64,000 nucleotides of DNA from Flavobacterium sp. CECT 9288 (lineage in GTDB: Bacteria; Bacteroidota; Bacteroidia; Flavobacteriales; Flavobacteriaceae), in assembly GCF_918731615.1 (NCBI RefSeq), contig NZ_OU957226.1:3411501-3475500 (forward strand), given 5' to 3'. The notes under the pieces were generated by a model. The model had not been told where the DNA came from. It did no database searches and was given only the letters and a program-made list of their open reading frames with translations. A program made the translations under genes and the position numbers. Shown here one piece after another: positions 18,611 through 27,885 of the stretch (positions within the stretch are counted from its first letter, which is position 1; every line of letters begins with the position of its first letter).

Positions 18611-18639
18611 TAAAAAAAGCCCAGTGAAAAACTGAGCTT
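18611..18639 (-). terminator. Terminator of rpiB
   Basis: On the minus strand AGCTCAGT and ACTGGGCT form a stem with one mismatch, followed by a T-run (the A-run at 18612-18618), 35 bases after the rpiB stop. Confidence 0.6.
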
Positions 18640-18673
18640 GATGTAATTATAAAGCTGCGAAGCAGCCAAAATT

Positions 18674-19105
18674 TTATGGACAGGCTATTTTATTGACACG
18701 ATTTTGGTGTCTGCCACCTTCAAAATCAGTAGTAATAAAAGCTTCAACCATTTCTAATACTTGTGGAATTGAAGTGAAACGAGCAGGAATACTAATAATA
18801 TTAGCATCATTATGTTGGCGCGCTAAAACTGCAATTTCTTTAGTCCAACACAAAGCTGCACGAACTTGAGCATGTTTATTAACAGTCATTGCAATTCCGT
18901 TTCCGCTTCCGCAAATTACAATTCCTAAATCAGCTTTACCTTCTGTAACATCAGTAGCTACTGGATGTCCAAAATCAGGATAATCAACACTATCAACTGA
19001 ATCAGTTCCGTAATTGGTTATTTGATGTCCTTTTGCGATAAGCATTTCAACAATTGCCTTTTTGTAATCTGGTCCGGCGTGATCGTTTCCTATTGAAATT
19101 TTCAT
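18674..19105 (-). CDS. rpiB: Ribose 5-phosphate isomerase B
   Basis: The 143-residue protein has the RpiB/LacAB signature: NDHAGPDYKKAIVE at the N-terminus, DYPDFGHPVA, the catalytic-loop CGSGNGIAMTVNKH with the active-site Cys, and the C-terminal EGGRHQNRVNKI. It interconverts ribose 5-phosphate and ribulose 5-phosphate in the pentose phosphate pathway. A -7 element (TAAATTTG on the minus strand, 19131-19138) precedes it. It borders the A+T-rich candidate origin. Confidence 0.95.
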   Translation of the reverse strand: MKISIGNDHAGPDYKKAIVEMLIAKGHQITNYGTDSVDSVDYPDFGHPVATDVTEGKADLGIVICGSGNGIAMTVNKHAQVRAALCWTKEIAVLARQHNDANIISIPARFTSIPQVLEMVEAFITTDFEGGRHQNRVNKIACP

Positions 19106-19130
19106 TTTGTATGTTTTAAGTTGTGTGTTG

Positions 19131-19138
19131 CAAATTTA
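19131..19138 (-). promoter_or_regulatory. -7 promoter element of rpiB
   Basis: Minus-strand TAAATTTG matches TAnnTTTG, 25 bases upstream of the rpiB ATG. Confidence 0.5.
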
Positions 19139-19837
19139 GAGAAACTATTCAACTATTAAGGAGTAAATACCGCTAAGTTTGTTGCCTAAAATTGATTGTT
19201 ATAAACACTATTTTCAGGCCATTTTTATAATATTATTTAAAGACTTAGTAATGAAATATTTAGCAGTTATTAACAATTTTAATAAGTGTATAAATACTTG
19301 TAAATCAGTGTAAAAAGTAATATTAAAATGTTAAAATTTTGCATTGTTAATACCAAAATGCAAATGCTTGATATTCAGATAACTTTAAATTAACATAAAA
19401 TGTTCATAACTTGAGATAGAAAATAAGAACTATTTTTTGGTTAAATGAAAAAAATAACTAATCCAAAACTGACTTATTAATTCCTAATTTAGTTTGATGA
19501 ATTTTTAGAAAAGTTATCAATACTCAAAAGTACTTTATTAACTAATTTTAAAAAATTACTTATTTACAAATTCAATTCATTTGTAATTATCAACCGTTGT
19601 TAATTAAAAATAGAAACTATTTTAAAATCAATAGATTAATATAATATAAGTATGTTGATAAGTCTAAATAACATCTTAAAACTGATTTTCAATATCATTT
19701 TTAAAAAATTTATTGCCATTATTAACACACTATAATAACAACCAAGAAGGATTTAAAATTTAATTTTTCTTTTTGTTTATTTAAATATATGTTCACAACT
19801 TTGAAAAAAGAAAATTCAAAAATTTTTAAAATTGATC
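19139..19837. other. Candidate replication origin (oriC): gene-free A+T-rich region with DnaA-box-like 9-mers
   Basis: About 700 bases without a credible gene; bases 19621-19680, for example, hold only 9 G/C in 60. TTATnnACA-like 9-mers recur: TTATAAACA (19199), TTATTAACA (19267 and 19719), TTATCAATA (19514), TTATTAACT (19535), TTATTTACA (19560), TTATCAACC (19587) and TTATCAACA on the minus strand (19653-19661). None is the perfect TTATCCACA, and A+T richness inflates chance matches. Gene orientation switches here from mainly minus (left) to mainly plus (right), as expected for divergent leading strands. The parS cluster 15 kb away adds independent support. dnaA is not in the window. Confidence 0.45.
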
Positions 19838-20071
19838 TCAAACGATTTTCAAATTGTTGTTCAAGTGATCCAAAAGAGCTTGCACTTTTTCAAAATCGTT
19901 TTGATGAATTTTGAGTTTGATTCCGCCGTAGGCAAAACTGCTAAACGGATCGACTGCTACGAGATTTTCGTTTTCGAAAAAAAAAGCAATTGCTTCTTGC
20001 TCTAATAAATGTTTGATGACCACAATTTCGTGAGCATAATTGAAAATGGCAATCGTTTTAAATGCTTCCAT
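19838..20071 (-). CDS. DUF2007-like small protein
   Basis: The 77-residue protein reads KTIAIFNYAHEIVVIKHLLEQEAIAFFFENE and ends GGIKLKIHQNDFEKVQALLDHL. This is the ferredoxin-like pattern of DUF2007 ('putative signal transducing protein'), which lets GlnB-like folds bind small ligands or partners. It lies alone between the candidate origin and rnr, divergent from rnr. Function unknown. Confidence 0.75.
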   Translation of the reverse strand: MEAFKTIAIFNYAHEIVVIKHLLEQEAIAFFFENENLVAVDPFSSFAYGGIKLKIHQNDFEKVQALLDHLNNNLKIV

Positions 20072-20190
20072 TGGTATAGTTTTTATAAAGATACAACTAT
20101 TACGTAAAGTTATATTTTATTTAAATCTAGCGCTATTTTAGTGATAACACTTTAGTATTTCGTAATTTTAGACTTTTAAGAACAAGATTT

Positions 20191-22383
20191 ATGAGTAAAA
20201 GATTAAGAAAGCCGATAAAGAAAGGGAAAGATTTCACGGATAAAATATTAAAAATACTATCTCAAAGTGCTAATAAAGCATTCAATTATAAACAAATAGG
20301 AGCCAAGCTAGAACTTGATGATACAGAGAGTAGAAATCAAATTATAAAAGATTTAAAAATTTTAGCCTCGCAAAACAAGATTATTGAGTCGGAACCAGGT
20401 AAATTTTTGGTAAAAGCTGCTAGTCAAGATTATTACGAAGGTAAAATTGACATGACTGGTCGTAAAACAGCCTTTTTTGTTTGTCCAGATCTTGAGGATG
20501 ATGTTTTTATTCCTACCGCAAACTTGAATCATGCTTTAGATAAAGATATCGTAAAAGTATATGTGTACAACCGCAGAAAAGGAAAACGTCCTGAAGGTGA
20601 AGTTATTGAAGTCATAGAACGACACAAAACAGATTTTGTAGGCGTAATTGATATCCAAGCTAATTTTGCTTTTGTCTCTACTGCTAATCCAAAAATGTAT
20701 ACTGATATTTTTATTCCAAAGGATAAAATAGGAGAGGCGGAGCAAGGTGATGTAGTTTTGGTGCATATTGAAGATTGGCCAAAACGTGCTGATAGTCCGT
20801 TTGGGACTGTTGTAAAAGTTTTAGGTAAACCAGGCGAACATGATACGGAGATTCACGCGATTTTGGCTGAATACGGTTTGCCATCAGAGTTTCCTATTGA
20901 AGTTGAAACTTATGCACAAAAAATAGATACTTCGATTACGGAAGAAGAAATTGCCAATCGTCGTGATATGCGTGATACATTGACCTTTACCATAGATCCA
21001 AAAGATGCTAAAGATTTTGATGATGCACTATCATTCAAACAATTAGAAAATGGTAATTACGAAATTGGAATTCACATTGCTGATGTATCGTATTATTTAG
21101 AAGAAGGAACCATCCTTGACGATGAAGCTTATCAACGTGCTACATCGGTTTATTTAGTGGATAGAGTAGTACCTATGTTGCCTGAGGTGTTGTCAAACTT
21201 TGCGTGTTCCTTGCGTCCGCATGAAGAGAAATATACTTTTTCGGCCATATTTGAAATTACTGATAAAGCGCAAGTTGTAAACCAGTGGTTTGGTCGAACC
21301 GTAATTTACTCGGATCAACGTTTTGCTTATGAAGAAGCGCAACACATCATAGAAACGAAACAAGATGTTATTCCCGTTGAAATTTCGATCACTGGAGCAT
21401 CTTATCAAGTTCCTGCAGAAATTGTTGCAGCAACGCTTAAAATGGACGAAATAGCTAAGATTTTTAGAAAAAAGAGAATGGCTGATGGTGCCATCTCTTT
21501 TGACAAAGTCGAAGTAAAATTCAACTTAGACGATGCGGGTGAACCACAAGGAGTTTACTTTAAAGTTTCAAAAGATGCCAATCATTTGATTGAAGAGTTT
21601 ATGCTTTTGGCAAATAAAAAAGTAGCAGAATACATTGGTAAACAAAAGAAAACCTTTATTTATAGAATCCATGATGAGCCTAATGAAGACAAATTAATAG
21701 CCATGCAAACCGTAATTGCTAAGTTTGGTTACAAAATTGATTTCAGAAACAAAGGCGATATTTCGAAATCTTTGAATCAATTAATGGCGGATGTTAATGG
21801 TAAAAAAGAGCAAAATTTAATTGATACACTGGCTATTAGAAGTATGAGTAAAGCCAAATATTCTACTGATAACATTGGTCATTACGGACTTGCTTTTGAT
21901 TATTATTCTCATTTTACATCGCCAATACGTCGTTATCCAGATGTTATGGTGCACCGTTTGTTACAGTTTTACCTTGATGGAGGAAAATCAGTAGATGAAG
22001 AAACGTATGAAACCAAATGTTTACATTCCTCAACTATGGAAGGTTTGGCAACCAATGCGGAACGTGATTCTATCAAATACATGCAAGTAAAATACATGCA
22101 AGATCATCAGGATCAAGAGTTTTTGGGTGTGATTTCGGGTGTGACAGAATGGGGAATTTATGTTGAAATTATCGAAAATAAATGCGAAGGAATGGTTCGT
22201 ATTCGAGACATACGTGATGATTATTACACTTTCGATGAAAAACAATATGCATTAACAGGAGCAACTTCTGGTAAGATATTGCAATTAGGAGATGAAATTT
22301 TCGTTAAAGTTAAAAATGCCGATTTAGTTAAAAAACAATTGGATTTTAATTTTTTAAGAAGAGTTAGTGAACCTATTAAGTAA
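20191..22383 (+). CDS. rnr: Ribonuclease R
   Basis: The 730-residue exoribonuclease has an N-terminal winged-helix (about 12-75), two cold-shock/OB domains, the RNB catalytic core with TIDPKDAKDFDDALS (metal-binding Asp cluster, near residue 270) and HYGLAFDYYSHFTSPIRRYPD, and a C-terminal S1 domain (GVISGVTEWGIYVEI). It degrades structured RNA 3' to 5' and acts in rRNA and tmRNA quality control. Length and domain order are normal. The next gene starts 6 bases after the stop, so co-transcription is likely. Confidence 0.95.
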   Translation: MSKRLRKPIKKGKDFTDKILKILSQSANKAFNYKQIGAKLELDDTESRNQIIKDLKILASQNKIIESEPGKFLVKAASQDYYEGKIDMTGRKTAFFVCPDLEDDVFIPTANLNHALDKDIVKVYVYNRRKGKRPEGEVIEVIERHKTDFVGVIDIQANFAFVSTANPKMYTDIFIPKDKIGEAEQGDVVLVHIEDWPKRADSPFGTVVKVLGKPGEHDTEIHAILAEYGLPSEFPIEVETYAQKIDTSITEEEIANRRDMRDTLTFTIDPKDAKDFDDALSFKQLENGNYEIGIHIADVSYYLEEGTILDDEAYQRATSVYLVDRVVPMLPEVLSNFACSLRPHEEKYTFSAIFEITDKAQVVNQWFGRTVIYSDQRFAYEEAQHIIETKQDVIPVEISITGASYQVPAEIVAATLKMDEIAKIFRKKRMADGAISFDKVEVKFNLDDAGEPQGVYFKVSKDANHLIEEFMLLANKKVAEYIGKQKKTFIYRIHDEPNEDKLIAMQTVIAKFGYKIDFRNKGDISKSLNQLMADVNGKKEQNLIDTLAIRSMSKAKYSTDNIGHYGLAFDYYSHFTSPIRRYPDVMVHRLLQFYLDGGKSVDEETYETKCLHSSTMEGLATNAERDSIKYMQVKYMQDHQDQEFLGVISGVTEWGIYVEIIENKCEGMVRIRDIRDDYYTFDEKQYALTGATSGKILQLGDEIFVKVKNADLVKKQLDFNFLRRVSEPIK

Positions 22384-22389
22384 AAAAAA

Positions 22390-23103
22390 ATGAAATCAAA
22401 GATTCAAGAATACCAAAAAAGTAATTTTAAAAATTGGACTAAAAAAATAGTGCTACTTGTATTTGTAATTTTAAGTCAAATTACGAATGCTCAAGTATCT
22501 AGAAATCTGGGTGATTTTGATGAAGTTAGAGTTTTTGATAAGATTAAAGTGTTATTAATTCCAGCTTCGGAAAACAAGATTGTTATTACAGGTGATCGAT
22601 CTGAAGAATTAGAGACTGTAAATAAAAACGGAATTTTAAAAATAAGAATGCCGTTCCCAAAATTACTTTCAGGTAATGACATCACTGTAAAATTATATTT
22701 TAATAAAATTGAAGAAATTTCAGTTAGTGAAGGTGCTTATGCTTCTAGTGAATATGATTTTAAACAAACTAGCTTAGCAGTAAATGCAACATCTGGTGGC
22801 GAAGTTATTTTAGATTTAAACGTAGAAAAAGTAAACGTAAAAGTCAATGCTGGTGGAATTGTTACCTTAACTGGAAAAGCAACAAATCAAGACGTTGTAA
22901 TTACATCTGGAGGTATTTTAAGTTCCAAAGATTTAATTACCACACAAACCGCCATAAGTGTCTCTGCAGGTGGTGAAGCAGATGTTTATGCTACCACGCT
23001 CGTAGATGCAAAAGTTCGTGCTGGAGGTTCTATTTTTATTTATGGTAAACCCAAACAAATTAATAAAGAAGTTTTCATAGGTGGTAAAATTCAAGAAAAG
23101 TAG
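22390..23103 (+). CDS. Head GIN domain (DUF2807) exported protein
   Basis: The 237 residues carry a signal-anchor/signal peptide (hydrophobic 20-34, NAQ cleavage site) and then a right-handed beta-helix-like domain with repeating SGGEVILDL, NAGGIVTLTGKA, SGGILSSKDL and AGGEADVYAT units. This repetition is the hallmark of DUF2807 proteins found in the Bacteroidota envelope. It probably resides in the periplasm or outer membrane; no enzymatic motif is visible. It lies 6 bases after rnr. Confidence 0.85.
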   Translation: MKSKIQEYQKSNFKNWTKKIVLLVFVILSQITNAQVSRNLGDFDEVRVFDKIKVLLIPASENKIVITGDRSEELETVNKNGILKIRMPFPKLLSGNDITVKLYFNKIEEISVSEGAYASSEYDFKQTSLAVNATSGGEVILDLNVEKVNVKVNAGGIVTLTGKATNQDVVITSGGILSSKDLITTQTAISVSAGGEADVYATTLVDAKVRAGGSIFIYGKPKQINKEVFIGGKIQEK

Positions 23104-23145
23104 ATAATCCTTGGTATATTTACAGGCAACAAATTTTAATTTTGA

Positions 23146-23826
23146 ATGGTAAACGATATTTTAGCGGGTATTCCTTGGGGAATATTTCTTAGTTTTATGA
23201 TAGGTCCTGTTTTTTTTATACTACTTGAAACCAGTATTATAAAAGGATTCAGAGCCGCTTTAGTTTTTGATTTAGGTGTTGTATTAGGAGATATTTTTTT
23301 TATTGCTATTGCGTATTTAGGAAGTTACAGATTGATACAAAGTATTAAAGACCAACCGGCATTATTCATTTTTGGTGGTGTTATTATGTTAGCTTACGGT
23401 ATTATTTCATTTGTACAATTGAAAAAAGAACAAAAAATAAATACCGATCTTATTGACAAAGAAATTGTCAAAAAAAATTACATAAGTCTATTTGTAAAAG
23501 GATTTTTACTCAACTTTATCAACATAGGCGTTCTCGGTTTTTGGGTTGCCATTATTATATCTGTGGGACCAAAACTGGAGATGCAAACGTCTAGAATGAT
23601 AACTTTTTTTATATCTGTAATATTGAGTTATTTAATCATTGATTGTTTTAAGATATTGTTAGCCAAACAATTAAAAACTAAACTTACACCAGTAAATATT
23701 CTTAAAATTAAAAAAGGAATAAGTGTAGTGATGATGGTTTTTGGGATAGTACTAATCACTCAAGGTTGGTTTCCTGAAGAAAAAGAATTGGTTAAAAAAG
23801 CATTTGAAAAAATAGAGAATAAGTAA
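23146..23826 (+). CDS. LysE/RhtB family transporter
   Basis: The 226-residue membrane protein has six hydrophobic helices and the LysE signature GIPWGIFLSFMIGPVFFILLE followed by IIKGFRAALVFDLGVVLGD. The family exports amino acids or related small molecules. The substrate is not predictable. It follows the DUF2807 gene by 42 bases. A TAATTTTG element ends just before the ATG (23137-23144) and would give a nearly leaderless message if real. Confidence 0.85.
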   Translation: MVNDILAGIPWGIFLSFMIGPVFFILLETSIIKGFRAALVFDLGVVLGDIFFIAIAYLGSYRLIQSIKDQPALFIFGGVIMLAYGIISFVQLKKEQKINTDLIDKEIVKKNYISLFVKGFLLNFINIGVLGFWVAIIISVGPKLEMQTSRMITFFISVILSYLIIDCFKILLAKQLKTKLTPVNILKIKKGISVVMMVFGIVLITQGWFPEEKELVKKAFEKIENK

Positions 23827-23845
23827 TTTTACAAAGGATATAATT

Positions 23846-24673
23846 ATGAAATTTTTATACATTCTTATTATATTCTTTTCTTTTTCATTAAAAATTTTTG
23901 CGTGTGAATGCAATGTACCTTCGACTGTAGAGGAATTTACAACTTCTGACTATGTTTTTGAGGGTATAGTAGTATCTAAAAAATATAGTAAAGATTATTT
24001 AACTTATAAAATTACCTTTAAAATTCTTAAACATTACAAGAATGGTAACAACCCAAAAAATTTAAGTTTTGTTTTAACTTCTGAATCTAGATATACAAAA
24101 AATGTTACCTCCTGTAACTGGGATGTAAATATTAATGAAAAGTGGTTAGTTTATGTGAATAAATCCAGTGATGGTGAACTGTACTTTTCAAAACATTGTT
24201 CAAATTCACAACAAATTAATTCTCCTCTTTATTATAGCTATCAACGTTGGTTGGATAATGTTAAGAAGTTAAAATTGGATGATTTTATCTACGATAATGA
24301 ATTTAGAACCAATTTTTCTGTTTCATATTCACCTGTTGATTCTATTTTTAAGAATGGTCTAAAAAAAGAATATGATGATAAATATATTGGACTTTATCTT
24401 TTAATTGATAAAGAAGGTAATCTTAAATCTGCTAATATGCAAAATCAATTGATTCCAATTTATGATTCAATTTATAATCTTAAGAAAGATATTCAGATTG
24501 TCCCAACTATACAAATATCAGAATTTGCAAAAGATGCAATTGAGTTAATATTAAATGTAAAAAAATGGGAAATTAGGAGAATTCCAGTTTCTAAAATTCC
24601 TATTTCATACATACAATTTATTGGTATTTATTATGAAGCAAATGAAAAAAAGTGGAAGTATGAATTGCGTTGA
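23846..24673 (+). CDS. Exported protein with TIMP/NTR-like Cys-rich N-terminus
   Basis: The 275-residue protein has a signal peptide ending IFA and a mature N-terminus CECNVPSTVEEFTTSDYVFEG. The C-x-C start followed by a 'SD.VF.G' strand is seen in TIMP/netrin-like OB-fold domains, and further Cys (TSCNWD, KHCSN) could complete disulfides. The C-terminal half (about 150-275) has no recognised motif. It follows the LysE gene by 19 bases. No function is assigned. Confidence 0.6.
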   Translation: MKFLYILIIFFSFSLKIFACECNVPSTVEEFTTSDYVFEGIVVSKKYSKDYLTYKITFKILKHYKNGNNPKNLSFVLTSESRYTKNVTSCNWDVNINEKWLVYVNKSSDGELYFSKHCSNSQQINSPLYYSYQRWLDNVKKLKLDDFIYDNEFRTNFSVSYSPVDSIFKNGLKKEYDDKYIGLYLLIDKEGNLKSANMQNQLIPIYDSIYNLKKDIQIVPTIQISEFAKDAIELILNVKKWEIRRIPVSKIPISYIQFIGIYYEANEKKWKYELR

Positions 24674-24795
24674 AATAAATTTTACTTTTATAAAGTAAGT
24701 TTTTTTAAATGCTTAATGTTTATATGTTATTTTAGAAATAAGTATGACATAAAAAAAAACTCCAAATTGTATTGATTTTTAATTGTTTACGTCTT

Positions 24796-25087
24796 GATTT
24801 GAACCTTAATTTACCTTACTTTTTCTAAAAATAAATCACAAAAACACTTCCAATTTTCTCTGATGTTTAGTTGTGGATAGTCCAGATTCGAACCATTATT
24901 TTACTTTATTTTTTCTAAAAATAAATCACAAAAAAACCCTCAAGTTTCCTTAAAGGTTTTCGAGGCATCTCCCGAAGCTGCGGGATGGATTCGAACCATT
25001 ATTTTACTTTATTTTTTCTAAAAATAAATCACAAAAAAACCCTCAAGTTTCCTTGAAGGTTTTAGAGGCATCGTCCGGATTCGAACC
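24796..25087. repeat. Tandem degenerate repeat derived from the tRNA-Cys 3' end plus its terminator
   Basis: The T-loop/T-stem string GATTCGAACC (GATTTGAACC in the most diverged copy) recurs at 24796, 24885, 24988 and 25078, spaced 89-103 bases apart. The intervening sequence is also repeated: the segment from ATTATTTTACTTT to the terminator hairpin and GAGGCATC is almost identical in the copies starting 24885 and 24988. Only the copy at 25078 belongs to the intact tRNA. The others look like remnants of tRNA-end duplications, as could be left by site-specific integration or unequal recombination. This fills the gap between 24674 and 25065. Confidence 0.75.
25031..25060 (-). terminator. Rho-independent terminator of tRNA-Cys
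   Basis: Minus-strand CCTTCAAG-GAAA-CTTGAGGG is followed by seven Ts, directly after the tRNA 3' end. A second near-identical copy (24935-24956) lies in the upstream repeat unit. Confidence 0.75.
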
Positions 25088-25136
25088 GGAGTAGGAGCTT
25101 TTGCAGAGCCCAGCCTAGCCGCTCGGCCACGACGCC
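25066..25136 (-). tRNA. tRNA-Cys (anticodon GCA)
   Basis: The minus strand folds as a cloverleaf: acceptor arms GGCGTCG / CGATGCC with one G-T pair, anticodon loop CTGCAAA on a five-pair stem, and T-arm TCCGGTTCGAATCCGGA. Discriminator base is T (U73), as in bacterial tRNA-Cys. CCA is not encoded. The 71-nt length is normal for Cys. Confidence 0.93.
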
Positions 25137-25251
25137 AATATTTAATTGGTTTGCAAATGTACTATAAAATTTCTTAAATGCAAGTTTCAATTTCTAAATA
25201 AAACATATAATTCTATTACAAAGTAATTTTCTTTATTAAGAATAACAGAAA

Positions 25252-25611
25252 TTAATTTCTATATTCTTCCATTTCAATAGTAACTGCTTCAACGTCACCA
25301 CCAATTGGAGGATTTAGTTTTGATACCTGAACTACAATTCTTGATATAGCCGCAATCTCATTAAAAATACGATTTACTATTCTATGCGCCACATGCTCCA
25401 GTAAATCTGATCGTATGTCCATTTCTTCCACTACAATGCGGTTTAACAGCACATAATCTACTGTATCTTTTAAATCGTCAGATATACTTGATTTACGTAA
25501 ATCTGTTTTTACTTCAAGATTAACGAGATAGTCTGATCCTATTTTTCCCTCCTCGATTAAGCAACCGTGATAAGAGAACGTTCTGATATTTTTAAGTTTT
25601 ATTATTCCCAT
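25252..25611 (-). CDS. folB: Dihydroneopterin aldolase
   Basis: The 119-residue protein shows the FolB pattern: IKLKNIRTFSYHGCLIEEGKIGSDYLVNLE (with the substrate-site YHG..EE), DTVDYVLLNRIVVEEM, LLEHVAHRIVNRIF with the conserved LLE(H/x) segment, and a C-terminal KLNPPIGGDVEAVTIEME. It cleaves dihydroneopterin in folate synthesis. It is monocistronic here, divergent from glnS. Confidence 0.93.
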   Translation of the reverse strand: MGIIKLKNIRTFSYHGCLIEEGKIGSDYLVNLEVKTDLRKSSISDDLKDTVDYVLLNRIVVEEMDIRSDLLEHVAHRIVNRIFNEIAAISRIVVQVSKLNPPIGGDVEAVTIEMEEYRN

Positions 25612-25707
25612 TTTTGATTGTTAGTTTTATGTATAAAGATACTGCTGAAATCCCAGCTATTAATTGGTTTCGTTGTAAACATTAAACTCAAACCTTAAAG
25701 TTTTTTT

Positions 25708-25715
25708 TATCTTTG
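25708..25715 (+). promoter_or_regulatory. -7 promoter element of glnS
   Basis: TATCTTTG matches TAnnTTTG, 18 bases before the ATG at 25734. Confidence 0.55.
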
Positions 25716-25733
25716 CTAAAATAAAACAAAAAG

Positions 25734-27824
25734 ATGTCAACTGAAGAAAAATCACTCCATTTTATAGAACAAATCATTGAAGACAGTTTAACGAACGGTT
25801 TTCCTCAAGATAAATTACGTTTCCGTTTTCCACCAGAACCTAATGGTTATTTGCACATTGGCCATGCCAAGTCTATATGCTTGAATTTTGGATTAGGCCT
25901 AAAGTACAATGCGCCAGTTAATCTACGTTTTGATGATACTAATCCAGCCAAAGAAGAGCAGGAGTATGTTGATGCGATTAAAGAAGATCTAGAATGGTTG
26001 GGCTTTAACTGGGCTGAAGAACGTTACGCATCTGATTACTTTCAGCAATTGTATGATTGGGCTGTAACGATGATTAAAAACGGAAAGGCGTATGTAGACA
26101 GTCAGTCTTCTGAAGAAATGGCTGCACAAAAAGGAACGCCAACGCAACCAGGTGTTGATGGACCTTATAGAAATCGTTCTGTTGAAGAAAATTTAACTTT
26201 ATTTGAAGGCATGAAAAATGGTGATTATCCGGAAGGAAGTCATGTTTTACGTGCCAAAATTGATATGGCTTCTACCAATATGTTAATGCGTGATCCATTG
26301 ATGTATAGAGTGTTACATCGCCATCATCATAGAACAGGTAATGATTGGAAAATCTATCCAATGTATGATTATGCTCATGGAGAAAGTGATTTTATAGAAC
26401 AAATTTCACATTCGATTTGTACTCTAGAATTTGTAATGCACCGTGAGTTGTACAAGTGGTTTTTGGATCAAATTTATGACGATACGAAAGTGCGTCCAAA
26501 TCAATATGAATTTGCTCGTTTGAACCTGAATTATACCGTAATGAGTAAGCGTAAGTTACTTCAATTGGTTCAAGAAAACATTGTAAACGGTTGGGATGAT
26601 CCTAGAATGCCAACTATCTCTGGTTTACGTAGACGTGGTTATACAGCTAATTCTATTCGTAAATTTTGTGAAATTATCGGAGTTGCAAAGCGTGAAAATA
26701 TCATCGATTATTCGTTATTAGAATTTTGCTTACGTGAAGATTTAAACAAAACTGCACCACGTGTAATGGCTGTTTTAGACCCAGTTAAATTGGTTATTAC
26801 CAACTATCCGGAAGGTCAAGAAGAGTGGCTGGATGCTGAGAATAATCAAGAAGATGAAAGTGCTGGTTTCAGAAAAGTACCTTTTTCAAAGACTTTGTTT
26901 ATTGAAAGAGAAGACTTTTTAGAAGATGCTCCTGCTAAATTTTTTAGATTAAGTATTGGTCGTGAAGTACGTTTAAAAAATGCCTATATCATTAAAGGTG
27001 AATCCGTTGTAAAAGATGATTCAGGAGAAATAATTGAAATTCATGCTACCTATGATGCAGATAGTAAGAGTGGAAGTGGAAGTGAAGCTAGCCAACGTAA
27101 AGTTGCGGGCACCTTGCATTGGGTTTCGGTAGCTCATGCTTTGGAAACGGAAGTTCGTTTATATGACAGATTATTTTTAGACCAAGCTCCTGACAGTCAT
27201 AAAGATAAAAACTTCTTAGATTTTATGAATCCGGATTCACTTCAAGTCGTTAAAGGATATGTAGAGCCCAGTTTAGCTACTGTGAAAGCGGGTGATAAAT
27301 TTCAATTTCAGCGTTTAGGATATTTTAATGTTGATAAAGACTCTTCTGTTGAGACCATTATTTTCAACAAAACGGTTGGATTAAAAGATGCTTGGGAAGA
27401 AAAGGGCAAAAAAGAAGAAAATCTTTTGATGAACACTCAAAAAGATCTGAATAAGTACGTTAAGGAAAAAGATGAAACTGCCGCAGCTGCTCTTTTAACA
27501 CCAATTATTGAAAACATTAAGAGTGTTGATAACTACAGTTTGTTAGTGCAAACGGTTATCAAAAATATCAAAAATGATAACAATGCTTTGTTGTTTGCTA
27601 ATTTGATTGTTCAATATTCTGATAAAGTTGAAATTAATTCGTTTGATGCAGATGTGGTTCAAAAATTTTATACCATGTCATTAAAAAGTCAATTGGCTTC
27701 CGTTCGAATGGCTGCAATTTTGAATTTGAAAAATGATGCTGATAATTTAGTTTTATTTGAAGCAGTATTATCAGAATTGAAAAATGTAGAAAAAAACGAA
27801 AAAGTACTTGCTTTATTAAATTAG
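25734..27824 (+). CDS. glnS: Glutaminyl-tRNA synthetase with C-terminal extension
   Basis: The 696-residue class I synthetase has the HIGH motif in PPEPNGYLHIGHAKS (about 32-46), the RFDDTNPAKEEQEYVD segment that discriminates GlnRS from GluRS, the KMSKS-type loop VMSKRKL near 268, and the two beta-barrels for the anticodon. A tail of about 140 residues beyond the usual end (from about 555), rich in Lys/Asp/Asn and helical, corresponds to the extension seen in Bacteroidota GlnRS, often labelled a YqeY-domain fusion; I cannot confirm YqeY homology by eye. It charges tRNA-Gln directly. A terminator follows. Confidence 0.95.
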   Translation: MSTEEKSLHFIEQIIEDSLTNGFPQDKLRFRFPPEPNGYLHIGHAKSICLNFGLGLKYNAPVNLRFDDTNPAKEEQEYVDAIKEDLEWLGFNWAEERYASDYFQQLYDWAVTMIKNGKAYVDSQSSEEMAAQKGTPTQPGVDGPYRNRSVEENLTLFEGMKNGDYPEGSHVLRAKIDMASTNMLMRDPLMYRVLHRHHHRTGNDWKIYPMYDYAHGESDFIEQISHSICTLEFVMHRELYKWFLDQIYDDTKVRPNQYEFARLNLNYTVMSKRKLLQLVQENIVNGWDDPRMPTISGLRRRGYTANSIRKFCEIIGVAKRENIIDYSLLEFCLREDLNKTAPRVMAVLDPVKLVITNYPEGQEEWLDAENNQEDESAGFRKVPFSKTLFIEREDFLEDAPAKFFRLSIGREVRLKNAYIIKGESVVKDDSGEIIEIHATYDADSKSGSGSEASQRKVAGTLHWVSVAHALETEVRLYDRLFLDQAPDSHKDKNFLDFMNPDSLQVVKGYVEPSLATVKAGDKFQFQRLGYFNVDKDSSVETIIFNKTVGLKDAWEEKGKKEENLLMNTQKDLNKYVKEKDETAAAALLTPIIENIKSVDNYSLLVQTVIKNIKNDNNALLFANLIVQYSDKVEINSFDADVVQKFYTMSLKSQLASVRMAAILNLKNDADNLVLFEAVLSELKNVEKNEKVLALLN

Positions 27825-27860
27825 AAAAATCACCTTTTAATTATAGATATTTCCAATACT

Positions 27861-27885
27861 AAAACTCCTTTAATCGGGAGTTTTG
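27861..27885 (+). terminator. Terminator of glnS
   Basis: AAAACTCC / GGGAGTTTT hairpin with short loop, 37 bases past the stop, followed by T-rich sequence. Confidence 0.65.

Noticed and set aside
24796..25087. CRISPR-like array from the regularly spaced GATTCGAACC repeats
   Set aside because: The repeated string is a tRNA T-arm, the intervening sequences are copies of each other rather than unique spacers, and no cas gene is near.
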